A stretch of DNA of 52,557 nt from Streptomyces humicola (GCF_024436035.1 NZ_JANFNG010000040.1:1-52557), one strand, 5' to 3'. Positions 41,391-50,428 are shown, counted from the stretch's first letter. Notes: generated from the letters alone by a model not told the origin. Made by a program: numbers and translations.

Positions 41391-41652
41391 GGCGGTCCAC
41401 CTCTCGTGCGTACGGCGAGCGCGCCGTCGCGTTCTACCCGGTACCCACACTCTGACACAGTGCCGCGAGGATGCCAGGTCCCGGCCGGGTCGATCGCTGC
41501 AGCGGACCGGCTCGCCACGCACGGTAGCAGGAAGCGTGGCGGGGGACGCACGGGTGCGAGCGCGGAAAAATCATGCAAGCACGCTTGCTTGTTTCTTGCA
41601 GCACTGCGAAGCTGAGGAGTGTCGGTCGTCCATCCTGCGAACGGAGCGGATC
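41391..41652. promoter_or_regulatory. Divergent intergenic region ahead of the catabolic operon
   Basis: These 262 bases separate the phosphatase gene from the carboxylase-containing operon and hold both promoters. An unusually AT-rich patch, GAAAAATCATGCAAGC (about 41565-41580), runs into the palindrome at 41575-41588. Nothing else stands out. Confidence 0.5.
41575..41588. promoter_or_regulatory. Perfect 14-bp palindrome: candidate operator of the catabolic operon
   Basis: GCAAGC-AC-GCTTGC is a perfect dyad except for the central two bases, followed by further GCTTG and CTTGC elements to 41600. It lies 65 bases before the first gene of the operon. TetR-type repressors of acyl-CoA pathways often bind CAAG...CTTG dyads, and a TetR gene closes this operon, so autoregulation is likely. 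Confidence 0.6.
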
Positions 41653-42474
41653 ATGGCGGATCCTGGCGCGGTACTCGACGATCTGAGCGCCGAGAGTGCC
41701 GAGTTGGACGCGCTCGTGACCGGGCTCGCGCCGGAGCTGTGGGCACGGCCCACGCCCGCACCGGGGTGGAGCGTCGCCCATCAGATCGCCCACCTCGCCT
41801 GGACCGACGAGCGGGCCCTGCAGGCCGCAGCCGATCCCGAGGGGTTCGCGCGCGAGGTCCGCCGGGCGGTCGCTTCGGGCCTCGGCATCGTCGACGCGCA
41901 GGCGCAGCTGGGGGCGGGGATGCCGCCCGCGAAGCTGCTCGCGCGCTGGCGGGAGGGCCGCGAAGCCCTGCTCAAGGCGCTGCGGGCGCTGCCGTCAGGG
42001 GCGCGGCTGCCCTGGTTCGGCCCGTCGATGGGCGTCGCCGCGATGGCCTCGGCGCGGATCATGGAGACCTGGGCGCACGGACAGGACGTTGCCGATGCGC
42101 TCGGCGTGTGCCGGGAGCCCACCGCGCGGCTGCGGCATGTGGCATGGATCGGTGTCCGCACACGGGACTTCGCCTTCGTCTCGCGTGGCCTGAACCCGCC
42201 CGCCGAGGAGTTCCGGGTCGAGCTGGTCCCGGTGCGCAGCGACGATGCTCCGTGGGTGTACGGGCCGAGGGACGCTGCCCAGCGGGTGGTGGGCCCGGCC
42301 CTCGACTTCTGTCTCCTGGTCACTCAGCGGGTGCACCGTGACGACACCGGCCTGGCCGCCGAGGGGCCGGACGCCGAGCGGTGGCTCGGGATCGCGCAGG
42401 CGTTCGCCGGACCACCCGGCCCTGGGCGTGAGCCCAAGGAGTCCGAGGGGCGTGCGAAGGGACCGGCGAGGTGA
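41653..42474 (+). CDS. TIGR03084-family metal-binding protein (DinB/maleylpyruvate isomerase-like)
   Basis: The 273-residue protein has the mycothiol-maleylpyruvate isomerase-like N-terminal domain: WARPTPAPGWSVAHQIAHLAW with a likely metal-binding histidine, and later METWAHGQDVADALG with His-x3-Asp. The C-terminal half carries GPRDAAQRVVGPALDFCLLVTQR. It belongs to a family defined mainly by its place beside AtuA-like and acyl-CoA carboxylase genes; the reaction is unknown. A mycothiol- or metal-dependent isomerase role is a guess from fold. Its stop overlaps the next start (GTGA). Confidence 0.85.
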   Translation: MADPGAVLDDLSAESAELDALVTGLAPELWARPTPAPGWSVAHQIAHLAWTDERALQAAADPEGFAREVRRAVASGLGIVDAQAQLGAGMPPAKLLARWREGREALLKALRALPSGARLPWFGPSMGVAAMASARIMETWAHGQDVADALGVCREPTARLRHVAWIGVRTRDFAFVSRGLNPPAEEFRVELVPVRSDDAPWVYGPRDAAQRVVGPALDFCLLVTQRVHRDDTGLAAEGPDAERWLGIAQAFAGPPGPGREPKESEGRAKGPAR

Positions 42475-44174
42475 CCTTTCGGATCGGCAATGCCTCCGGT
42501 TTCTACGGCGACCGCTTCGACGCGATGCGCGAGATGCTCCTGGGCGGTGACCTGGATGTGCTCACCGGCGATTACCTCGCCGAGCTGACGATGCTCATCC
42601 TCGGCCGGGAGCGGATGAGGGATCCGGGACTCGGCTATGCCAGAACGTTTCTCCGGCAGTTGGAGGAGGGGCTCGGTCTGGCGCAGGAGCGCGGGGTGCG
42701 GATCGTCGCCAATGCGGGCGGGCTCAACCCGGCGGGACTCGCAGACGCGGTACGGAAACTGGCCACCCGCGTCGGCGTTCCCGTCCGCGTCGCACATGTG
42801 GAGGGCGACGAGCTCATCGGGCGCGGCGACTGGGGCGAGGGCGTCGTGGCCGCCAACGCCTATCTCGGCGGGGCCGGGATCACGGCGTGCCTGCGGGCGG
42901 GCGCCGATGTCGTGGTTACGGGCCGGGTGGCCGACGCCGCCCTGGTCAGCGGTCCCGCCGCCGCGCACTACGGCTGGGCCGCCGACGACTGGGACGCTCT
43001 GGCTGGGGCGGTCGTCGCCGGGCACGTGCTCGAATGCGGCACCCAGGCCACCGGCGGCAACTACGCCTTCTTCCGTGAACACGACGTGCGCCACCCGGGC
43101 TTCCCCGTCGCGGAGATCGAGCGCGACGGCTCCAGCGTCATCACCAAGCACCCGGGCACCGGCGGCGCCGTCACCGTCGGCACCGTCACCGCCCAGCTGC
43201 TGTACGAGACGGCCGGGTCCCGCTACCCGGGTCCCGACGTCACGGCGCGCATCGACTCGGTCCGGACGGCCCAGGCCGGCCGCGACCGCGTCCGGATCAC
43301 CGATGTGCGCGGCGAACCCCCGCCGCCCGACCTCAAGGTCGGCCTCAGCCGCATCGGCGGCTGGCGCAACGAGGTCGTCTTCGTCCTCACCGGGCTCGAC
43401 ATCGACGCCAAGGCGGCCCTCGTGCGCGACCAGATGGACGCCGCCGTCGCCGCCGGCGGACGGCGCCCCGCTGAGCTGCGCTGGACGCTGGCCCGCACCG
43501 ACCACCCCGACGCCGCGGTCCAGGAGGAGGCGAGCGCCCTGCTGCGCCTCGTCGCGCGCGATCCGGATCCGGAGAAGGTCGGGCGTGCCGTGAGTGCGCC
43601 CGCCATCGAGCTGGCCCTCGCCAGTGTCCCCGGCTTCCATCTGACCGCCCCGCCGGGCAAGGGCTCGGTGTACGGCGTGTTCTCCGCGGCCCGCACCGCG
43701 CAGGGCAGCGTGTCCCATACCGCCGTACTGCCGGACGGGAGCCGCATCGCCGTTCCCCCTCCCCCGCACTTCCAGGCGCTCGACGACCTCCCGGAGCCTG
43801 CGCTGCCCGAACCCCTGCCGGCCGGTCCCACCCGCCGTGCCCCGCTGGGTGCCGTCGCCGGAGCGCGCAGTGGCGACAAGGGCGGCGACGCCAATGTGGG
43901 GGTGTGGGCCCGCTCCGATGACGCCTGGCGCTGGCTCGCCCATGAGCTCACCGTCGACCGCTTCCGGCAATTGCTCCCGGATGCGGCGGACCTGCCGGTA
44001 GCGCGCCACGTCCTGCCCCGACTGCGGGCGCTGAACTTCGTCGTCGAGGGCCTTCTCGGCCAGGGCGTCGCCTCGCAAGCCCGCTTCGACCCGCAGGCCA
44101 AGGCCGTCGGGGAGTGGCTGCGCGCCCGTTACTTGGAGATTCCGCAGATCCTGCTCATGGGAGAGCCGCTGTGA
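42471..44174 (+). CDS. AtuA-like protein (DUF1446, acyclic terpene utilization family)
   Basis: The 567-residue protein has the DUF1446 domain from the start (MTFRIGNASGFYGDRFDA; GDYLAELTMLILGRER; VANAGGLNPAGLADAV; VVTGRVADAALVSGPAA; HVLECGTQATGGNYAFF). The last 100 residues or so (GAVAGARSGDKGGDANVGVW) form the separate AtuA-like ferredoxin-fold domain seen in this group. GTG 42471 overlaps the previous stop. In Pseudomonas, AtuA is needed for growth on citronellol and geraniol, but its chemistry is unknown. Confidence 0.9.
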   Translation: MTFRIGNASGFYGDRFDAMREMLLGGDLDVLTGDYLAELTMLILGRERMRDPGLGYARTFLRQLEEGLGLAQERGVRIVANAGGLNPAGLADAVRKLATRVGVPVRVAHVEGDELIGRGDWGEGVVAANAYLGGAGITACLRAGADVVVTGRVADAALVSGPAAAHYGWAADDWDALAGAVVAGHVLECGTQATGGNYAFFREHDVRHPGFPVAEIERDGSSVITKHPGTGGAVTVGTVTAQLLYETAGSRYPGPDVTARIDSVRTAQAGRDRVRITDVRGEPPPPDLKVGLSRIGGWRNEVVFVLTGLDIDAKAALVRDQMDAAVAAGGRRPAELRWTLARTDHPDAAVQEEASALLRLVARDPDPEKVGRAVSAPAIELALASVPGFHLTAPPGKGSVYGVFSAARTAQGSVSHTAVLPDGSRIAVPPPPHFQALDDLPEPALPEPLPAGPTRRAPLGAVAGARSGDKGGDANVGVWARSDDAWRWLAHELTVDRFRQLLPDAADLPVARHVLPRLRALNFVVEGLLGQGVASQARFDPQAKAVGEWLRARYLEIPQILLMGEPL

Positions 44175-45769
44175 CCGTGCTCAGCTCCACGCTCGACTCC
44201 GACGGTCCCGAGTACGCCGCCCACCGCGCGGCCATGCTCGGCAAGCTCGCCGCACTCGACGCCGAGCACGCCAAAGCGGTCGCCGGAGGCGGCCCGAAGT
44301 ACGTCGAGCGCCACCATCGACGCGGCAAGCTCCTCGCCCGCGAACGCATCGAACTGCTCCTCGACCCCGACACACCCTTCCTGGAACTCTCCCCGCTGGC
44401 CGGGTGGGGCAGCGACTACCAGGTGGGCGCCTCCCTGGTGACCGGAATCGGTGTCATCGAAGGCGTCGAGTGCCTGGTCACCGCCAATGATCCGACCGTG
44501 CGCGGCGGAGCCAGCAACCCGTGGACCCTGAAGAAGGCGCTGCGTGCCAACGAGATCGCCTTCGCCAACCGGCTCCCCTGCGTCAGTCTCGTCGAATCCG
44601 GCGGGGCCGATCTCCCCAGCCAGAAGGAGATCTTCATCCCGGGCGGGGCGCTCTTCAAGGACCTGACCCGGCTGTCGGCGGCCGGAATCCCCACCATCGC
44701 CGTGGTCTTCGGCAACTCCACCGCCGGCGGCGCCTACATCCCCGGCATGTCGGACCACGTCATCATGGTCAAGGAGCGCGCCAAGGTCTTTCTCGGCGGG
44801 CCGCCGCTGGTCAAGATGGCCACGGGCGAGGAGAGCGACGACGAGTCGCTGGGCGGCGCCGAGATGCACGCCCGCACTTCGGGACTCGCCGACTACTTCG
44901 CCACCGACGAGCAGGATGCCCTGCGCCAGGCCCGGCGCGTCGTCCACCGGCTCAACTGGCGTAAGGCACACCCGGATCCGGGACCCGCCGAGCCTCCGGC
45001 GTACGCGGAGGACGAGCTGCTCGGCATCGTCCCCGACGACCTCAAGACGCCCTTCGATCCCCGTGAGGTCATCGCCCGCATCGTCGACGCCTCCGACTTC
45101 GACGAATTCAAGCCGCTCTACGGCCCCAGCCTGGTGACGGGATGGGCTCGGCTGCACGGCTACCCCGTCGGGATTCTCGCCAACGCCCAGGGCGTCCTGT
45201 TCAGCGCCGAGTCGCAGAAGGCCGCCCAGTTCATCCAGCTCGCCAACCAACGCGACATCCCCCTGGTGTTCCTGCACAACACCACCGGCTACATGGTCGG
45301 CAAGCAGTACGAGCAGGGCGGCATCATCAAGCACGGCGCGATGATGATCAACGCGGTCTCCAACTCCCGTGTCCCCCACCTGTCCGTGCTGGTCGGGGCC
45401 AGCTACGGCGCCGGCCACTACGGCATGTGCGGGCGGGCGTACGATCCCCGCTTCCTGTTCGCCTGGCCCAGCTCCAAGTCCGCGGTGATGGGCCCGCAGC
45501 AGCTCGCCGGGGTCCTCTCCCTCGTCGCCAGGGCATCGGCCGAGGCCAAGGGCCGCCCTTACGACGAGGAGGCGGACGCCTCCTTGCGTGCCATGGTCGA
45601 GCAGCAGATCGAGTCCGAGTCGCTGCCGATGTTCCTGTCCGGCCGGCTCTACGACGACGGTGTCATCGACCCCCGCGACACCCGCACCGTCCTCGGCCTG
45701 TGCCTGTCGGCGATCCACACCGCACCCGTCGAGGGAGCGCGGGGTGGCTTCGGCATCTTCCGAATGTGA
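44171..45769 (+). CDS. Acyl-CoA carboxylase beta (carboxyltransferase) subunit
   Basis: The 532-residue subunit starts at GTG 44171, overlapping the AtuA-like stop. Both crotonase-like halves are present: RGGASNPWTLKKALRANEIA, GGADLPSQKEIF, FGNSTAGGAYIPGMSD in the N half, and LHNTTGYMVGKQYEQGGIIK with GASYGAGHYGMCGRAYDPRF in the C half. This pattern matches methylcrotonyl-CoA and geranyl-CoA carboxylase beta subunits (AccD1/LiuB/AtuC) more than propionyl-CoA carboxylase. It works with the biotin-carrying subunit encoded next. Confidence 0.92.
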   Translation: MTVLSSTLDSDGPEYAAHRAAMLGKLAALDAEHAKAVAGGGPKYVERHHRRGKLLARERIELLLDPDTPFLELSPLAGWGSDYQVGASLVTGIGVIEGVECLVTANDPTVRGGASNPWTLKKALRANEIAFANRLPCVSLVESGGADLPSQKEIFIPGGALFKDLTRLSAAGIPTIAVVFGNSTAGGAYIPGMSDHVIMVKERAKVFLGGPPLVKMATGEESDDESLGGAEMHARTSGLADYFATDEQDALRQARRVVHRLNWRKAHPDPGPAEPPAYAEDELLGIVPDDLKTPFDPREVIARIVDASDFDEFKPLYGPSLVTGWARLHGYPVGILANAQGVLFSAESQKAAQFIQLANQRDIPLVFLHNTTGYMVGKQYEQGGIIKHGAMMINAVSNSRVPHLSVLVGASYGAGHYGMCGRAYDPRFLFAWPSSKSAVMGPQQLAGVLSLVARASAEAKGRPYDEEADASLRAMVEQQIESESLPMFLSGRLYDDGVIDPRDTRTVLGLCLSAIHTAPVEGARGGFGIFRM

Positions 45770-47766
45770 GGCGCACGTTGATCCGCACCCTGCTCGTCGC
45801 CAACCGCGGTGAAATCGCCCGCCGCGTCTTCCGTACCTGCCGTGACCTCGGCATCGCCACGGTCGCCGTGCACTCCGACGCGGACGAGTCGGCCGCGCAC
45901 GTGCGGGAGGCCGACGCCGCGGTGCGCCTGTCCGGCGACTCGCCCGCGGACACCTATCTGCGCGGCGATCTGATCGTGAAGGCGGCCCTGGCGTCCGGAG
46001 CCGACGCCGTCCACCCCGGCTACGGATTCCTCGCCGAGAACCCGGAGTTCGCGCGCTCGGTGACCGATGCCGGGCTGACGTGGATCGGACCGCCGCCCGA
46101 CGCCATCGAGGCGATGGCGTCCAAGACCCGCGCCAAGCAGCTCATGGGCGGGCGGCTGCTGGACCCTGACCGCATCACCGCGGCCGACCTGCCCGTTCTC
46201 GTCAAGGCCGCCGCGGGCGGCGGCGGACGGGGCATGCGCATCGTCCGCGACCTCGACGAGCTCCCCGGGCAGCTGGCGGCCGCCTCCACCGAGGCCGCAT
46301 CGTCCTTCGGCGACGGAGAGGTCTTCGTCGAGCCGTACCTGGAGCACGCCCGCCATGTGGAGGTTCAGCTGCTCGCCGACGCCCATGGCACGGTATGGGC
46401 GCTCGGAACCCGCGACTGCTCGCTCCAGCGCCGCCACCAGAAGGTCATCGAGGAGGCACCCGCGCCGGGGCTGCCCGACCGGCTCGTCCGCGAACTGCAG
46501 GACAGGGCGGTCACCGCTGCCCGCGCGGTCGGTTACGTCAGTGCGGGCACCGTCGAATACCTGGTCGCCCCCGACGGCCGCGCCCACTTCCTGGAGATGA
46601 ACACGCGCCTGCAGGTGGAACACCCGGTCACCGAGGCCGTCCACGGAATCGACCTGGTCGCCCTGCAACTGCGCATCGCCGAGGGCGAGAAGCTGCCGTC
46701 CGAGCCGCCCGCCGCCGACGGCCACGCGGTCGAGGCCCGCCTGTACGCCGAGGACCCGGCGAACTCGTGGCAGCCGCAGACGGGTGTGCTGCACCGTCTG
46801 CAAGTGCCGGCTGCGGGCGGAGAAGCGAACGGAAGCTCCGCCGGGAGCGGACGGCTCAGGGTCGATTCAGGGGTGACCGAGGGCTCGGCCATCACCCCCC
46901 ACTACGACCCGATGCTCGCCAAGGTGATCGCCCATGCCCCTACCCGTTCCGAGGCGGTGCGCCTGCTGGCGCACGCCCTTGAACGCGCCCGCATCCACGG
47001 CCCCGTCACCAATCGCGACCTGCTGGTGCGCTCGCTCACCTCTGCGGAGTTCGTCGCGGCCCGTATCGACACCGGCTTCTACGAACGCCACCTCGGACAG
47101 CTCACCGCGCCTGCCGCACACGCCGCGCCCACCGCGCAGGACCCGCAGCGTCTCGCGGCGCTGGCCTGCGCCCTGTCCGACACCGCCGCGCACACCCGCA
47201 CCCTGCCCGGCCGGATCGGTGGCTGGCGCAATGTGCCCTCCCTGCCCCAGGTGAAGAGATACGTGATCGAGCCCGTGGGCACCGAGGTCGAGATCCGCTA
47301 CCGGCTCACCCGCGACGGTCTCGACGCCGACGGCTTCCCCGGCGTCCGGCTGCACCGCGCCGCTCCCGGCCGCGTCACGCTCGACGTCCACGGTGTGCGG
47401 CGGGACTTCGAGATCGCCCGCTACCGCGACCGCATCCACGTGGACAGCAGCGGGCTCGGCGCTCACGCCCTGACCGCTCTCCCCCGCTTCACCGACCCCA
47501 CCGCCCGGACCGAACCGGGCTCACTGCTGGCCCCGATGCCCGGCACCGTGGTCCGCGTCGCCGACGGCCTCGCCCCCGGGGCAGCCGTCATCGAAGGCCA
47601 AGTGCTGCTGTGGCTGGAGGCCATGAAGATGGAACACAAGATCGTCGCCCCCGCCTCAGGCACCCTCACCGCGCTCCACGCCGCCCCCGGCCGCCAGGTC
47701 GAACTCGGCGCCCTTCTCGCCGTCGTCACCGACGAGCCCCGTCCGCAGCAAGTGCCGCAGCCGTAG
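45766..47766 (+). CDS. Acyl-CoA carboxylase alpha subunit (biotin carboxylase plus biotin carrier)
   Basis: The 666-residue subunit has the biotin carboxylase domain (LLVANRGEIARRVFRTCRDL; HPGYGFLAENPEFA; ATP-grasp loop KAAAGGGGRGMRIV near 146; EMNTRLQVEHPVTE), a middle BT-type linker, and a C-terminal biotinyl domain with EAMKMEH, the biotin lysine being about residue 621. Start GTG 45766 overlaps the previous stop. The segment SKTRAKQLMGGRLLDP looks about six residues shorter than the usual AAGVP-containing stretch, a small deletion in a loop. It is of the MCCA/AtuF type. Confidence 0.92.
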   Translation: MRRTLIRTLLVANRGEIARRVFRTCRDLGIATVAVHSDADESAAHVREADAAVRLSGDSPADTYLRGDLIVKAALASGADAVHPGYGFLAENPEFARSVTDAGLTWIGPPPDAIEAMASKTRAKQLMGGRLLDPDRITAADLPVLVKAAAGGGGRGMRIVRDLDELPGQLAAASTEAASSFGDGEVFVEPYLEHARHVEVQLLADAHGTVWALGTRDCSLQRRHQKVIEEAPAPGLPDRLVRELQDRAVTAARAVGYVSAGTVEYLVAPDGRAHFLEMNTRLQVEHPVTEAVHGIDLVALQLRIAEGEKLPSEPPAADGHAVEARLYAEDPANSWQPQTGVLHRLQVPAAGGEANGSSAGSGRLRVDSGVTEGSAITPHYDPMLAKVIAHAPTRSEAVRLLAHALERARIHGPVTNRDLLVRSLTSAEFVAARIDTGFYERHLGQLTAPAAHAAPTAQDPQRLAALACALSDTAAHTRTLPGRIGGWRNVPSLPQVKRYVIEPVGTEVEIRYRLTRDGLDADGFPGVRLHRAAPGRVTLDVHGVRRDFEIARYRDRIHVDSSGLGAHALTALPRFTDPTARTEPGSLLAPMPGTVVRVADGLAPGAAVIEGQVLLWLEAMKMEHKIVAPASGTLTALHAAPGRQVELGALLAVVTDEPRPQQVPQP

Positions 47767-47788
47767 CCGTAGCCCAGGAGGGATCTCC

Positions 47789-48952
47789 ATGAACACCGCG
47801 GTCCTCGAAACCGACGAACACAAAGCGCTGCGCGCCGCCGTCGCCTCTCTCGGCGCCCGCTACGGACGAAGCTACTTCGAACGCGTCGTCAGCGAAGGCC
47901 GGCACACCGACGAGCTGTGGGCGGAGGCCGGCAAGGCCGGCTATCTCGGCGTCAACCTCCCCGAGGCGTACGGCGGCGGAGGAGGCGGCATCACCGAACT
48001 TGCCATTGTGCTGGAGGAACTTGGTGCCGCGGGCTGCCCGTTGCTCATGCTCGTCGTATCGCCCGCCATCTGCGGCACGGTGATCGCGCGGTTCGGCACC
48101 GAGGCGCAGAAGCAGCGCTGGCTGCCGGGTCTTGCCGACGGCAGGATCACCATGGCCTTCGGCATCACCGAACCCGACGCCGGCTCCAACTCGCACCGGA
48201 TCACCACCACGGCACGCCGGGACGGCACGGACTGGCTGCTCACCGGGCGCAAGGTCTTCATATCCGGCGTCGACATCGCCGATGCCACGCTCATCGTCGG
48301 CCGCACCGAGGACGCGAGGACGGGCAAGCTCAAGCCCTGCCTGTTCATCGTCCCCCGCGACACCCCCGGCTTCTCCCGCAGCCCCATCCCCATGGAACTG
48401 CACGCTCCGGAGAAGCAGTTCGAGCTGGTCCTGGACGATGTGCGGCTCCCCGCCGAGGCCCTCGTCGGTGACGAGGACGCCGGCCTGCTGCAGTTGTTCG
48501 CCGGGCTCAATCCCGAACGCATCATGACCGCCGCATTCGCCCTGGGCCTGGGCCGGTACGCGCTCGCCAGGGCGGTCGACTACGCTCGCACCCGGCAGGT
48601 GTGGAAGGAGCCCATCGGCGCCCACCAGGCCATCGCCCACCCGCTCGCCCAGGCACATATCGAGCTCGAACTGGCCCGGCTGATGATGTCCAAGGCCGCC
48701 CACCTTTACGACCGCGGCGACGACGTGGGCGCCGGCGAGGCGGCCAACATGGCGAAGTACGCGGCGGCCGAAGCCGCCGTCAGGACCGTGGACCAGGCGG
48801 TGCACACCCTCGGCGGCAACGGCCTGACGACGGAGTACGGGCTCGGCAGGCTCGTCACCGCGGCCCGGGTGGCGCGGATCGCGCCGGTCAGCCGCGAGAT
48901 GATCCTCAACTACGTATCCCACCAGACCCTGGGACTGCCGAAGTCATACTGA
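47789..48952 (+). CDS. Acyl-CoA dehydrogenase
   Basis: The 387-residue flavoenzyme has the N-terminal helical domain (GYLGVNLPEAYGGGGGGITE), the FAD/substrate segment FGITEPDAGSNSHRITTTA, FISGVDIADATLIVG, and a late GGNGLTTEYGLGRL. The end, ARIAPVSREMILNYVS, replaces the usual YEGTxxI segment that carries the catalytic glutamate in medium-chain enzymes; this form is, from memory, common in actinobacterial homologs, so the catalytic base may be elsewhere. It probably makes the 2,3-double bond ahead of carboxylation. AGGAGG lies upstream of ATG 47789. Confidence 0.9.
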   Translation: MNTAVLETDEHKALRAAVASLGARYGRSYFERVVSEGRHTDELWAEAGKAGYLGVNLPEAYGGGGGGITELAIVLEELGAAGCPLLMLVVSPAICGTVIARFGTEAQKQRWLPGLADGRITMAFGITEPDAGSNSHRITTTARRDGTDWLLTGRKVFISGVDIADATLIVGRTEDARTGKLKPCLFIVPRDTPGFSRSPIPMELHAPEKQFELVLDDVRLPAEALVGDEDAGLLQLFAGLNPERIMTAAFALGLGRYALARAVDYARTRQVWKEPIGAHQAIAHPLAQAHIELELARLMMSKAAHLYDRGDDVGAGEAANMAKYAAAEAAVRTVDQAVHTLGGNGLTTEYGLGRLVTAARVARIAPVSREMILNYVSHQTLGLPKSY

Positions 48953-48985
48953 AGCGAACACAGCGAAGGGAACACAGCACACCTC

Positions 48986-49759
48986 ATGGCCGACGCAACA
49001 CCGCTGGTGCGGCGGGAGTACGACCGCGGGATCACCACCTTGACCCTCGACTCCCCGCACAACCGCAACGCGCTCTCCGCACGCCTGGTGTGCGAACTGC
49101 ACGACGCCCTCGACGCCGCGGCGGCCGACGACGCCACCCGCGCCGTACTGCTCACCCACACCGGCACCACCTTCTGTGCGGGCGCCGACCTCTCGCAAGC
49201 ATCGTCAGATGCCGAGGCCTTGGCATCGGGACCGCTCGGTCTCGCCCGTCTGCTGCGCGCCGTCGTCGAGCTGCCCAAGCCCGTCGTCGCCCGTGTCACG
49301 GGCCACGCCCGGGCCGGCGGCCTCGGGCTGCTCGGCGCCTGCGACATCTCGGCGGCCGGGCCCGGCGCATCGTTCGCCTTCACCGAGGCCCGCCTCGGGC
49401 TCGCCCCGGCGATCATCTCAATCCCGCTGCTGCCCCGCCTCGACCCGCGCGCCGCCGCCCGTTACTACCTCACCGGCGAGCGCTTCGGACCCGAGGAGGC
49501 CGTACGCGTCGGCCTGGTCACCCTGGCCGGCTCCGGTGATGTGGACGAGCTCCTGGCGCCCGTCATCGAGGGCCTGCTCCGTGGCTCACCCCAGGGCCTC
49601 GCCGAATCCAAACGGCTGACGACGCAGGTCCTGCGCGACTCCTTCGACCGCGACACGCAGGACCTCGCCGCCACCTCCGCGCGCCTGTTCGCCTCGGCCG
49701 AGGCGCGCGAGGGGATGGCCGCCTTCCTCGAACGCCGGGATCCGTCATGGGTACGGTGA
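48986..49759 (+). CDS. Enoyl-CoA hydratase, LiuC/AtuE-like
   Basis: The 257-residue crotonase-fold protein has an oxyanion-hole segment GTTFCAGADLSQ and RAGGLGLLGACDI. The first catalytic glutamate of classical hydratases (Glu144 of the rat enzyme) is replaced by glycine in GLGLLGACDI, while the second is kept in FAFTEARLGL. The following LGLAPAIIS resembles the LGLIPAVIS motif of methylglutaconyl-CoA hydratase LiuC and its terpene-pathway homolog AtuE. This fits a hydratase acting on the product of the carboxylase. It overlaps the TetR gene by 13 bases. Confidence 0.87.
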   Translation: MADATPLVRREYDRGITTLTLDSPHNRNALSARLVCELHDALDAAAADDATRAVLLTHTGTTFCAGADLSQASSDAEALASGPLGLARLLRAVVELPKPVVARVTGHARAGGLGLLGACDISAAGPGASFAFTEARLGLAPAIISIPLLPRLDPRAAARYYLTGERFGPEEAVRVGLVTLAGSGDVDELLAPVIEGLLRGSPQGLAESKRLTTQVLRDSFDRDTQDLAATSARLFASAEAREGMAAFLERRDPSWVR

Positions 49760-50343
49760 CATCCCCCAAGCAGGACCGCAGCCGCGCCACGCGCCAGAAG
49801 CTGTTGCAGGCGGCGGTCTCCTGCCTTGCGGAGTACGGCTGGTCGGGTTCCACCGTCGCCGTCGTCGCCGAGCGCGCCGGGGTCTCGCGGGGCGCCGCGC
49901 AGCACCACTTCCCCACCCGCGAGGACCTGTTCACCGCCGCGGTCGAGCACATGGCCGAAGAACGCTCCACCGCCCTGCGCGAACTCGTCGGCGGCGAGGG
50001 CGTCAGGACGACGCACGACATCGTTTCGGCGATCGTCGGGCTCTACACCGGCCCGCTGTTCCGAGCGGCGCTGCAGCTGTGGGTGGCTGCCTCGAACGAA
50101 CCGTCGCTGGCCCCTACGGTCATCGCGCTGGAGGCCCGCATCGGCCGCGAGTCCCATCGCATGGCCGTGGAGCTCCTGGGCGCGGACGAATCCCGCCCCG
50201 GCGTCCGCGAGACGGTCCAAGGATTCCTCGACATGGCACGCGGGCTGGGCCTGGCCAACCTTCTCACCGACGACAGCACACGCCGCAACGGCATCGTGGC
50301 CCACTGGTCCCACCTCATCGAGGACGCGCTCTCGGCGCCGTGA
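49747..50343 (+). CDS. TetR-family transcriptional repressor of the operon
   Basis: The 198-residue protein has an N-terminal TetR helix-turn-helix (RQKLLQAAVSCLAEYGWSGS and VAERAGVSRGAAQHHFPTRE) and a helical ligand-binding domain with GPLFRAALQLWVAA and GRESHRMAVELLG. ATG 49747 lies inside the hydratase gene, so the two are translationally coupled. It probably binds the palindrome at 41575-41588 and senses an acyl-CoA intermediate, as PsrA- or AtuR-like regulators do. Confidence 0.9.
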   Translation: MGTVTSPKQDRSRATRQKLLQAAVSCLAEYGWSGSTVAVVAERAGVSRGAAQHHFPTREDLFTAAVEHMAEERSTALRELVGGEGVRTTHDIVSAIVGLYTGPLFRAALQLWVAASNEPSLAPTVIALEARIGRESHRMAVELLGADESRPGVRETVQGFLDMARGLGLANLLTDDSTRRNGIVAHWSHLIEDALSAP

Positions 50344-50428
50344 CACGGCGATCAGGCGGGACCGGGGCATTCGGGTGACCATGGTCATGTCGGTGCATCC
50401 CTTCCGTCCCATCGAGGAGGCGAACACC

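Noticed and set aside
47789-48952. Acyl-CoA dehydrogenase called inactive for lacking the usual C-terminal catalytic glutamate motif
   Set aside because: The APVSREMILNY ending seems shared by intact actinobacterial homologs, so the base is probably placed elsewhere; not enough to call it inactive.
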